From positions 372,001-436,000 of the forward strand of contig MARA01000026.1 in NCBI GenBank assembly GCA_001792895.1: a stretch of 64,000 nt of DNA, given 5' to 3'. The first letter of the stretch is position 1, and every line of letters starts with the position of its first letter. The stretch comes from Lentinus brumalis (Eukaryota > Basidiomycota > Agaricomycetes > Polyporales > Polyporaceae). Positions 20,574 to 30,003 of the stretch are shown one piece after another. A program made the translations under genes and the position numbers. The notes under the pieces are model-generated. The model saw nothing but the letters and a program-made list of their open reading frames with translations, was not told where the DNA came from and did no database searches.

Positions 20574-21476
20574 ATGGCGCCTCCTACAAACCGAGAGGAA
20601 GCACTCGCCCTACTTCGTCGCACCATCGACTCGGGCAAGATCGTCCTGGGCGCTGGCGCGGGCATCGGCCTTTCAGCCAAGTTCATCGAGAAGGGCGGCG
20701 CAGACCTTATCGTGCTCTACAACAGCGGTCGCTTCCGAATGGCGGGCAGAGGCTCACTGGCGGGGTTGATGCCATACGGCGACGCAAATGCCATCGTCCT
20801 AGACATGGTATGCCCATTCAGTCGTCAGCTCGTATGCAAGACGGACGCTGACCTGGGACACGACTCAGGCGAACGAAGTCATCCCCGTCGTCGAGAACGC
20901 GGGTGTCGTCGCCGGCGTATGCGGGACGGACCCCTTCCGCTCCATGCCTCGCTTCCTTCGCCAGCTCAAAGACGTCGGCTTCTGCGGCGTGCAGAATTTC
21001 CCCACCGTCGGGCTCATTGACGGTACCTTCCGCCAGAACCTCGAGGAGACCGGAATGTCGTACGCGCTCGAGGTCGACATGATTCGCGAGGCACACAACC
21101 TCGGACTCCTGACCACGCCGTACGTCTTCACCGTTGATGACGCCGTAGCGATGGCACGCGCGGGGCCGACGTGCTGGTCGTGCACATGGGGCTGACGACG
21201 AGCGGGAGCATCGGAGCGAAGACGGCCGTCACGCTCGACGACTGCGTCAAGCGGATACAGGAGTGCCGGGACGCCGCGGTCAGGGTCAGCCCAGAGATTA
21301 TTGTTCTTTGCCATGGTGGGCCGATTGCCACGGCGGAGGATGCGGAGTACGTCCTGAGCCGCACGAAGGGTGTTCATGGATTTTTCGGCGCGTCGAGCAT
21401 GGAGCGGCTGCCTGCAGAGACTGCTATCGAGGATAACGCGAGGAGATTCAAGGCGATTGGAATAGCGAAGTTATAA
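20574..21476 (+). CDS. TIM-barrel protein of the PEP-hydrolase-like family (Tm-1 C-terminal half), copy 1
   Basis: Two exons, 20574-20807 and 20869-21476, give about 280 residues once one missing G is allowed. Family features are [93 protein letters not shown] and [15 protein letters not shown], matching the TIM-barrel domain found at the C terminus of the tomato protein Tm-1 and in stand-alone microbial proteins. The biochemical activity is not firmly known. At 21162-21165 (GGGG) the frame breaks: upstream reads MARAG and downstream VLVVHMGL. The paralogue at 26 kb reads MARAGADVVVVHMGL without a break, so one G is missing here. The UPF0261 gene follows 399 bp downstream on the same strand. 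Confidence 0.85.
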
Positions 21477-21875
21477 TCCGTAGTATGATTTGTACAGCGA
21501 CATACACGTATCGTTCAGGTTGGTTAGGACGCGTTGCTGCGCCACAGGCGCGTCAATTACCACAACGTGACCGCGTCTCAACACGTCTCCCCTGGCTTGA
21601 CTGTTAAGGAATAGGCCGTACCTACACTTTGAATAGAGAAACTTCTGCGCTGCTTCGGGGAGGCACTTCAGTTCTCTGGGCACATGTTGCACCGATAGTG
21701 ACGTCCGACGGCACGAGGCCATGTGATGAGCCCAATTGAAACAAACTTCGAGCACGCGCCCTTGCTCTTGCTCACATCCGTCTCCTTCCATGCATCGCGC
21801 AGAGATATAGCCTCCATCTTCAGAGCATCTACCGCACGATAAACTACACACCCTACTCCAACTGGCATCACCGCA
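21477..21875. other. Spacer between TIM-barrel and UPF0261 genes
   Basis: No gene is seen. It must hold the terminator of the first gene and the promoter of the second, both on the plus strand. The last 60 bases before the ATG are C-rich and pyrimidine-rich. Confidence 0.5.
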
Positions 21876-23201
21876 ATGACAGACAGCACACCGCCCTGCG
21901 TTGTTGTCCTCGGGACGTGCGACACGAAGCTCGAGGAGCTCCTCTTCGTCCGCACACATCTCACCGAAACGCACCACGTCCGCGTCAAGCTCATCGATGT
22001 CGGCCGGACTGCCGCTTTACATCCCGCCATCTCCATCACCCAGGCGTCCGTCCTCGCGATGAGCCCCTCCGACCACTCGCTCACCCACCCCATTCCCGAC
22101 GTGCGCGGCCTCTCGCGAAACGATCTCATCGCCGCCCTTTCCGCACGCGCCGGTGCGATCCTCGCATCACTCGCTGCGACGCACGACATCCACGGTATCG
22201 TGGCACTGGGAGGCTCGGGTGGCTCCGCGCTTGCGGCCGAGGTGTTCGCCAAGCTCCCTCTCGGCTTCCCAAAGCTGCTCGTGAGCACGATGGCCGCGGG
22301 CGACGTCGGTCCATTCGTGCGGGACGCGGACGTCACCGTCACGTACAGCGTCGTGGACATCGCTGGGCTGAACGACATCTTATGTCCCATCCTCGAGAAC
22401 GCTGCGGCAGCGGTGGCGGGCATGGCGCGGGCGTACCACGCGCGGACCCATGCGGAGGCCCAGGCAGAGCAGCAGAAGACCCGCCGTAAACGCATCGCAA
22501 TCACGATGTTCGGGGTGACGACCCCTGCGGTGACGCACGCGCGTGAAGTGCTCGCAAAGTACGATTGCACGCCGTATGTGTTCCATGCGACGGGTGCAGG
22601 CGGGCGTGCGATGGAGCGGCTCATCTCCGAGGGTTTCTTCGACGGGGTGCTCGACCTCACCACGACGGAGCTTGCGGACGAACTCGTCGGCGGGGTTCTG
22701 AGCGCGGGCCCACACCGGCTGGAAGCCGCCGCGCGAAAGGGGGTACCGCAGGTCGTGTCGGTCGGGGCGCTCGACATGGTGAACTTCGGGCCGCGGGACA
22801 GCGTGCCGGAGAAGTGGAAGGCAATGGCAGGCAATGGCGAGCGGAAGTTATATGAGCACAACCCGAGCGTCACGATCATGCGCACGACGAGGGAGGAGTG
22901 TGCACAGCTCGGAAGGACGATCGCCGAGAAGCTGCGTGACGCGGACGGGGAAAAGGTAGAGGTTTGGCTGCCCCGGGGCGGCGTGAGTGCGATGGATGTG
23001 GAGGGCGGGCCTTTCGAAGACAGGGCGGCTGATGATGCGTTGTTCGGTGCTCTGAGAAGTGGCTTGGTCAATGCCGGAGGTGGCAAAGGACAAGTAAAGG
23101 TGGTTGAGCGTCGAGAAAATATCAACGATCCGACCTTTGTAGAGGCGTTGGTTGCGAGTTTGGCTGAGATGATGCACCTCGAACCGAAGGACCGTGTTTA
23201 G
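21876..23201 (+). CDS. UPF0261 / Tm-1-like ATP-binding domain protein
   Basis: A single-exon gene of 441 residues, unusual in a window where nearly every other gene is split. It matches the UPF0261 family, the N-terminal ATP-binding domain of tomato Tm-1: an opening strand VVVLGTCDTKLEEL, then a long first Rossmann-like lobe with GIVALGGSGGSALAAEVFAK and LLVSTMAAGDVGPFVRDADV, and a second lobe with AITMFGVTTPAVTHAREVL, FHATGAGGRAMERLI, GVLDLTTTELADELVGG and LPRGGVSAMDVEGGPF. The neighbouring TIM-barrel gene carries the other half of Tm-1, so the two products probably act together. Function in fungi is not established. A 485-codon frame on the opposite strand (21668-23125) is its shadow. Confidence 0.9.
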   Translation: MTDSTPPCVVVLGTCDTKLEELLFVRTHLTETHHVRVKLIDVGRTAALHPAISITQASVLAMSPSDHSLTHPIPDVRGLSRNDLIAALSARAGAILASLAATHDIHGIVALGGSGGSALAAEVFAKLPLGFPKLLVSTMAAGDVGPFVRDADVTVTYSVVDIAGLNDILCPILENAAAAVAGMARAYHARTHAEAQAEQQKTRRKRIAITMFGVTTPAVTHAREVLAKYDCTPYVFHATGAGGRAMERLISEGFFDGVLDLTTTELADELVGGVLSAGPHRLEAAARKGVPQVVSVGALDMVNFGPRDSVPEKWKAMAGNGERKLYEHNPSVTIMRTTREECAQLGRTIAEKLRDADGEKVEVWLPRGGVSAMDVEGGPFEDRAADDALFGALRSGLVNAGGGKGQVKVVERRENINDPTFVEALVASLAEMMHLEPKDRV

Positions 23202-24040
23202 TGCTACGCTTTCTCTTCTTCAGCAGAGGTGTATAATAGGATGGTTCTGCGATCATACCGTTAGCCCCGCCAACGACCGATACAGCAAGCTCTGCAAGCC
23301 CATACGTCAGTAGCGTGAAACTGTGCCGGACAGATACACTGAACTCGACGCACCACACAACGATATATTCCAGACGCAATGCCCGGGTTCCGCAGACTCT
23401 GGCAGGGTGGACAGATTTCACGGCGAGCGCGATACAGCTTATCGACAAGCGCACCGGAGGGTACTACGGCAGTAGGGCCCCGACACGTACACAAAGGTGA
23501 GAGCTGAACATCTCTATAGGGAAGTTTGCACATCGATCTGTCATGGATGCGTCAACAGCTTGTACTCCGGCAAAATGCAAGGCGCACATACGAGCAAGAT
23601 TGGGACAATGGAGTCCCCTGACCATGCAACACTTCCTGCGTTAGGCGTGCACACGGGTCCCGGTACTTGACACGATAGAAAATGATGTGAGATAAGTACA
23701 AGGGACGATAAGTTCTGTAGGATCTGCTATATCTCGATACAAGAGAAAAACCTGACGACAACATTGCGAGTGGAGTGCGGGCGACGCCTATGGCGAGACG
23801 AGAGGGTGTGGGTGACATAGTTTAAGGGGTTGTGGAGGGTGTGGTGGAGTAGGTTATGAAGGGGAAGGGGACTAAAGGCGACGCGTGCATACAAAGCATG
23901 ATACAGCTCAAAGACCCAGAAGACGTGAGACGTGAAGAGGACGTGAACAAGGCGTATGGGATGAATCGAGAGACGTCGATTAGCACGACAAGTCCGAAGG
24001 CGAGGACAGGACCGAGGTCAGGAGAGCGAACGGATTGAGT
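23202..24040. other. Intergenic region between convergent genes
   Basis: No coding pattern or known element is seen in 840 bp. It holds the 3' ends of the UPF0261 gene and of the UBE2G1-type gene. Confidence 0.55.
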
Positions 24041-25025
24041 CTAGTCGAAAGCCTCCTCTGCGCTTCTACGCACAAGTCGGCGGACCTTCTTCTTATAAGC
24101 TGATCGAGGTAAGGATATTGTGAACCGCTGCAGCTGGATGTGAAGTGAGGTGACATACCATCAATATTCTCGCGCACTTCCTTCGCCGCATCCACGTTCG
24201 CTGGACTATCCAAATTTGGCGTATCCGACGACAGCAGGGAAATCACGCTGAGAAGCTGCAGGACAGAGAACCATGAAGACACGACGAAAGCCCGCAGGGA
24301 TCGGATACTCACTATGGACTCCACTGTGTGAACTGGCAGCCAACGCTCCCCAGAGTCTTCGTAACCATACTGGTCCTCACCCGGCGGATGCTTCATGTGC
24401 GATGTCAATGGATGTATAGAGCGGAAGAGATCGGTATGACTGACCAGGATGGAGATGCAGACCACGCCATCGGGGTAAACTGCAGCAAACATCGCTCAGA
24501 GGATCTGACAATTGAAGTTGGCGCAACTGCTCACTGTTCGGATGCCACATGGGTGTGATAAACCGCATCTTGGGCGGATTCAGGGGGAAGTCTTCTGGGA
24601 AGCTGAGCCGCGCCTTGAAGAAGCCACCCTCACTGCGCACATCAGTTAGACTTCATAGAGTGTTCGACATGTTCAAACGTACTAGATAGTGTCGGGAGGA
24701 CTGAACAATGGACAATCGGTCAGATCTACTGTGCTCACACCAGGGGTCACGGAAGGACGCACCCAATGATCATGACTTCCCACTCATACAAGTTGTTGTC
24801 GTCAACCAGGCCTGTCGCACCAACAGCGGCAGCAAAGGCAGAGCATGTTTGACATATAGGTTTCGTTCAGTTAAACCGTCAGCGGTCTAGTCTATTGACG
24901 TAAAGAGTCCGGCACCCCGCACCTGCTGAGAAACCCTCCAAAGGATGCTTGGTGAGCTCTGTGAGCTGTCGACGAAGGAGGAGAGTGTTCGAGGCAACAG
25001 AACCCGGTGTGCCTGTTCTAGACAT
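24041..25025 (-). CDS. Ubiquitin-conjugating enzyme E2, UBE2G1 type
   Basis: Carries ubiquitin as a thioester and passes it, with an E3, to substrates; the G class is tied to ER-associated degradation and Lys48 chains. Eight exons on the minus strand: 24923-25025, 24763-24811, 24683-24700, 24535-24632, 24445-24479, 24313-24390, 24159-24255 and 24041-24099, giving 178 residues. The UBC fold is complete: RRQLTELTKHPLEGFSAGL, NNLYEWEVMIIGPPDT, FPEDFPLNPPKMRF and HPN, catalytic Cys in DGVVCISIL, then the G-class acidic insert (HPPGEDQYGYEDSGERWLP), HTVESILLSVISLL and SPANVDAAKEVREN. The insert sequence and the KKKVRRLVRRS tail fit UBE2G1 better than UBE2G2. Exon 3 is only 18 nt. A UBE2G2-type gene lies 17 kb downstream. 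Confidence 0.93.
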
Positions 25026-25539
25026 CGTGATAATTACAGCGGAGACAGACGGAGAAGTAGTGTGCAGGTGGTTGGAGATGCAGGGATCGATGCAGAGACG
25101 GTGGCAAGGCGCCCATAGTCTCTTGCAAACGGTCTTATATAAGCTGGGATCAATCGCATTTATGGTAATTCCCGAGGCGAGCCTCGTCTTGCTCTTGCTA
25201 TCATAGCCATACAGACTGGTTCAATCCAAGGTCGTCCAAGTTCTTCAGTTCTTTCAAACATACGCAAAGGCGGCGTGCCACAATCGGGACAGACAATACT
25301 TACTTGCAGAGAAGTCGTAGGTGACAGTTTGAGCTCCTCGTCGAGCATCCGGTCTATGCGCCCGATGGTGGACATCTCAGTTTGACCGTACTGTCAGGGT
25401 CACGACTTCTACAAGTAAGTGCTTACCTACTTGGACATGAGCACGCAAGTCAAAAGTTGATCGTCAGGTTCTTCGCCAAACCTAACTACCAGTTCCTTCT
25501 CCTCCAAGCCACACTCAATCGATGGGAGCGTCACTGTTC

Positions 25540-26050
25540 TCCAGGTCTTGACCTTCTGAGATTGTCGACATCATCATCGATCACTTGCATCGACCACCTG
25601 CACGACGACCGAGCTACCCTCTGCGCATGTAGCATGACGTGTTCGGCGTTGCTGCCGGCCTCGCACTACCATCTTGTCTCGGCGGTCGTGTTGACCGACC
25701 TGTCACTTTTACGCTTCTGCGGTCCTCCCTTCAAATGGTGCCTCCGTGAAGAGGCTGGAGATCTCATATCCTCCGTCATAGGCAAACGAGTGCGCACGGC
25801 AAATGCGTCCTGCGCGGCAGTGGTTCCGGGTATTACTCGAACAGGTGATGGGATTGGAAGAACTCTCGCTAGCTGGCTTGTCACGGGTAAGTACGCTATG
25901 CCATCTTCTTAGGTCTGCTAGTAACGATCAACCAGTGCTGAGTATCCGTGGTCCTGCGATGATGGGGCTACTAGGCCCAGCACAAGCATTCCTACGTCGG
26001 GGCAGCGGAGAGTTCGGTGATGTACTCACCGTAATCCTTGCAATTAAGAC
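25540..26050 (+). pseudogene. F-box gene relic
   Basis: Pieces of an F-box are readable in two frames: SEIVDIIIDHLH in one, then IDHLHDDRATLCACSMTCSA in the next, overlapping because a short stretch (about 25579-25605) looks duplicated. The second part resembles the F-box of the gene at 2.4-4.2 kb. A leucine-rich piece, LEQVMGLEELSLAGLSR, follows near 25850. No single frame or simple intron set restores a whole protein, so I call it a decayed copy; an intact gene with more errors is possible. Confidence 0.5.
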
Positions 26051-26148
26051 AGATAAAGGCGTGTCATGCCGGGAGGTCAGATGGCACTGTCTCATTACGC
26101 GTTGCGAGGACAAATTCGCTCTGTTGCATACAGAGGCTCTGGCTATGG

Positions 26149-27044
26149 CTACGTCTTCGGGGCTATCCCCTTAAATTTCTTCGCAACCTCTTCGATCGCG
26201 ATCTCAGTAGGCAGTCTCTCCATGCTCGACGCGCCAAAGAACCCATGCACTCCGATGGTCCTCTCCAGGACATACTGGGCATCCTCCGCCGTCGCAATCG
26301 GTCCGCCGTGACACAAGACTATCACGTCCTCCTTCACCTTAACCGCAGCATCTCGGCACTCCTGGATGCGCTTCACGCAGTCGTCGAGCGTGACGGCCGT
26401 CTTCGCTCCGATGCTCCCGCTCGTTGTCAGCCCCATGTGCACGACCACGACGTCCGCCCCAGCGCGCGCCATCGCCTCCGCGTCCTCGACGGTGAACACA
26501 TACGGACATGTGAGCAGGTCCATTTCGCGAGCCTGGCGGATCATGTCGACCTCGAGCGAGTACGACATGCCGGTCTCCTCGAGATTCTCGCGGAAAGTGC
26601 CATCAATGAGGCCGACGGTGGGAAAGTTCTGCACGCCGCAGAATCCGAGGTCCTTGAGCTGCTGGAGGAAGCGTGGCATGGTGCGGAAGGGGTCTGTCGC
26701 GCATACGCCAGCGAAGATCGCCGCGTTCTCGATGATAGGTATGATCTCCCTAGCCTGTCCGTCCGCAATAAGTCAACTGAGATTCCTCTTATAGCGCATT
26801 GCTCACGTACCATCTCCAGCACTATCTCGTTCGCATCGCCGTAAGGCATGAGCCCTGCGAGAGAGCCCCTGCCCGCCATGCGGAAGCGGCCAGAGTTGTA
26901 CGCTCCAATGAGGTCCGCGCCGCCTTTCTCGAGGAAGCTTGCGGATAGGCCGATGCCAGCACCTGCTCCTACGATTATCTTTCCTGAAGACATAACATTG
27001 CGGAGACGGGCGAGGGCTTCTTCTCTGTTCGTCGGAGGGGCCAT
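26149..27044 (-). CDS. TIM-barrel protein of the PEP-hydrolase-like family, copy 2
   Basis: Two exons on the minus strand, 26811-27044 and 26149-26754, give 279 residues with no frame break. It shares the start [12 protein letters not shown], the intron position (after a codon run ending IVLEM) and nearly all motifs with copy 1 at 20.6 kb: [56 protein letters not shown] and [15 protein letters not shown]. The first exons are both 234 nt. The copies are inverted relative to each other and 4.7 kb apart, so one arose by local duplication. Both have kept the motifs of the active face, suggesting both are used. This copy has no adjacent UPF0261 partner. Confidence 0.88.
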
Positions 27045-28589
27045 GCTGAGAACTTTGTGGGTGTGGCCCGCCTCTTGAGCCAGCCTGCACTTTATCCTGC
27101 GCGAGAGGGGGTGACATCACTTCGTGGGTGCGTGATCATGCTTCCATTGTCCTGAGCGAGTAACCTTACTTCGTATCGTGAATTCTCATACGCGTGGCCT
27201 GCCGTCATGGACAGTAGTTGTCCGAGGCAACGTGGCAAAGTCGACGGTTTAGACGTTGCCGGACCATGCCCTCAGGCTTACCGCGTTCGACAAAATGGAC
27301 GCGAAGTAGACCGAGAACTTCTCCCTCCCTCCCAGGCCATTATCCGGGCCCATACACTGATGCAAGGCGGGGCCCACTTTGAAGGATGCTCTTCAGGTCG
27401 TATCATCACGCCGATGGCTCGTATAGAGCCAGTTTTGTGAATGGTGTTTGCCGAATACTCGTAAGAGTTCATCTCAGGCCTTGCTGGACCACAGAGCGGT
27501 GGGGATGTCGAGAAGTCAGTACACCTGGACGAAAGATGGCGCACGATTACCCGTACCTACAACATGTAGCGCTTGAGATTCGATCGGACGGGGGTAGCCA
27601 CAGTCGTCTTTGGTGGACAGCGTCATCGCGGCGAATAACTCTGTCTACAGAGCTCGATGCATCACCTGACAAGCTTCAGACGTATTGCACGGTTGTCGAC
27701 ATCACTTCCGATGAGTCACATCACCCCTTCCCTGGAATTTCTTCATGATGATCTTGAGCAGCCACAGATTCACTAGCAATGAGGGCTCTTTTGGGTATCT
27801 GTGAAATGGGCGACGTCCTAACTGTGCACGATAGCCAAATATATTTTGGACAACGCAGCCACGTCGTACCGTGCACTCTTCGAACGTCGGCCAAGAGCGC
27901 ACCATGCTGGCAAGGTGTGGCATCGTCGCTTTCGTGGAGGCGAATGTGAAGACGAGGGAAAGCATAAGCATCCGAAGGAGATGGCTCGTTCCCTGTCTTA
28001 TCTCACTCTGAGACACAGGTCCCTGCCGCTGGACAAGATCACCGACCGACGGCGTTCTCATCCAAGTCCGGGAAGACGACCATGGACTACTAAGGAATCG
28101 GCATCTGGGATCGTACCCGGCTGTGTGAGCTTCCTTTGGGGTGCTATGTTTCGCCGTGCTCGGTGGACCGGATAGATACGTCTTGTACCGCCGGTTGGCG
28201 GATGCTTTGCAGTCGTCACAGAACGCGACACGCTGTTGCCGTAGAGTCGGGTGAGCGCATGCGGGAAGTCTCAGCAACGGCTCCGCTCTGTACTCAGAAG
28301 CGTGCTGGCGTGCGTGCACATGCAGGTCAAATGAGTCATCACTCACCAAGCTTTCCCTTGTGGAAGGTCCATCCGGACCTTCTCCCGCGAAACTTGCCGT
28401 GAGGGTACCGTCGGCGGTGGGTGAGAGAAACGATCACAACGGCCACAATATGAGCTTCAGATAGTTCTCGGACGCTTGCGCCAAATGTCCATGGGAGACA
28501 ACATGCGGTCATGTTACCGGGGAACCGTGAAGTGCGTACTGGAAGGCTGCCAACTCGTGCGAGGAAGACGACTTGTATAGACCGGGACC
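27045..28589. other. Non-genic region, probably decayed sequence
   Basis: Only short open frames occur and none carries a domain I recognise. Codon bias and splice signals typical of the neighbouring genes are absent. The 215-codon minus frame at 27702-28349 has no credible family features. Confidence 0.5.
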
Positions 28590-28800
28590 TCATATCTCAC
28601 GCGCATTTCCTTCGCGGCCTCCATGTCGCACGATACAGGCGGGATGATTCATGGTACAGGTCGTACTATGCCGTGTGAGAAGGCGCACACGCATGCGTGC
28701 GATGTTGACGTGGTGCCTATCGAACATCAGGAGAGATTCTGCGACGAAATGGACAACATACCGTGGAACGCTCAACGCAGACTGGGCAAACGACACGACG
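28590..28800 (-). pseudogene. Possible E2 (UBE2G-like) relic
   Basis: Minus-strand bases near 28590-28625 (GCCGCGAAGGAAATGCGCGT) align with the GCGGCGAAGGAAGTGCGCGA of the UBE2G1-type gene's exon 7 (AAKEVR), with about 25 of 34 bases equal. Just upstream, VVHFVAESLLM resembles the E2 stretch VHTVESILL. Frames do not join and the catalytic exon is not seen. Homology rests on short matches, so confidence is low. Confidence 0.3.
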
Positions 28801-29056
28801 AGGTCTACCAGATGTTGAAGAAAATCTTCCACCAGGGCCGGGCGATGCCTTGTGCACTCTTCTCGAACGCTTCCACTAGACGTGTGTAGTGGTGCGGCAT
28901 GGAGGCAGGTTGCAGCATCTTAGCCGACAGAGCGTACTAGTAGCGAATACGCTCAGTCAGCTGTAAGCTTCCATGTGAACGCACGGTGGGGGTCATTCCG
29001 AAACCCTGGACTGAGCGGTGACAATCGCTCATTGCCTCATGGACCATGGGGCATCC

Positions 29057-29304
29057 CTATGACTCCCCATCACCGTCCTCCACATCCTCCAACAGCCCAT
29101 CAAGCTTAGCAAGCTCACCTTCTTCTTGAATTCATCCTCGTGCAAAGCCCGGGCTGCACGAACCGCGGTGGGTGTGAGGTTCGGATGTTCGGCCAGGTGT
29201 TCGAAGAACGTCTTCAGCTGGATGTTCGGCCTGAAAGGATCACCGGGCCATTCTGCTGCGATCTTGTGCAGCTGCTGCTTCAGTGCTGGGACGGCAGCAG
29301 ACAT
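29057..29304 (-). CDS. Small protein, possibly a mitochondrial complex III assembly factor
   Basis: An ATG at 29304 opens MSAAVPALKQQLHKIAAEWP, then HPNLTPTAVRAARALHEDEFKKK, an amphipathic, helix-rich segment with a WP-DP-RPN pattern that reminds me of Cbp6/UQCC2-like proteins; I am not sure. After FKKK (29119) the frame either meets a donor, GTGAGC, or continues one base out of phase as ELAKLDGLLEDVEDGDGES and a stop at 29057. The second reading looks coding and would imply one more lost G at 29117-29118. With it the product is about 83 residues. The 5' exon is convincing; the end is not settled. Confidence 0.45.
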
Positions 29305-30003
29305 CGTAGACCACGACGGAGTTGTAACAACCAGGGGAGAGGACGCGTAGTAAGTAGTACTACTTATAAAAGTAAGCAAGGCCGCAAGACTACAAACAGA
29401 CGCCGAAGCCGGTATATACCGAGAAGCACGTGTTGACTCAATTTAGAAATTCTCAATTCCCTTTTCCTGCAGGAGGATGTGCGCTTTAGATTGCTCCGCG
29501 GCTTAGACGCGACTAACCACCTCTAACCACACATCAATCAACTCGCTCGAAGGGCGTAGGACACTCACAAATCTCGGTGAGAGACCCTTCCGAAGGCTGT
29601 CTTGACGTGGCACTCACCCGTGCTAACATCATGTAGATTTTTGGAATCTTGTTTTCTCGTGTTCCTCCCGCTTTCCTGACCTCAACAGCACGGTCCCTGA
29701 CTATTGACGAGTGTAACTCCGTGAGTGCGCATCGCTTTCTCACTTCGAGGAGATGTGAAGACGCGACGCGTACCGCCACAGACGCGTCTTGGCGCGTTCA
29801 TGATACGCGTGACCGTGCGGTGCGAAATCAAATAGTTCAGCGTCAGGGCGGGCGCGTCTTGATCGTGGCGGATGCAGTGTTCGACATCAACTCGACATGC
29901 CAGACCATGTCCGGTGCCCCTTCGACGACGGGCGTCGGCGCCCTTCTTCCTCTCACTCTGCATTGACGACGACGATACCACCACCGACGACGACTGACTC
30001 GCC
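29305..30003. other. Intergenic region between divergent genes
   Basis: No gene is supported. It must contain the promoters of the small minus-strand gene and of the HSPA12-like gene. A plus-strand open frame at 29649-29966 has no recognisable features. Confidence 0.5.

Noticed and set aside
21668..23125. 485-codon open frame on the minus strand
   Set aside because: It is antisense to the intact, conserved UPF0261 gene, and its Ser/Ala/Arg-rich content is what a GC-rich gene gives when read backwards.
27702..28349. 215-codon minus-strand open frame
   Set aside because: No family features, no start context, and it spans sequence that looks decayed.
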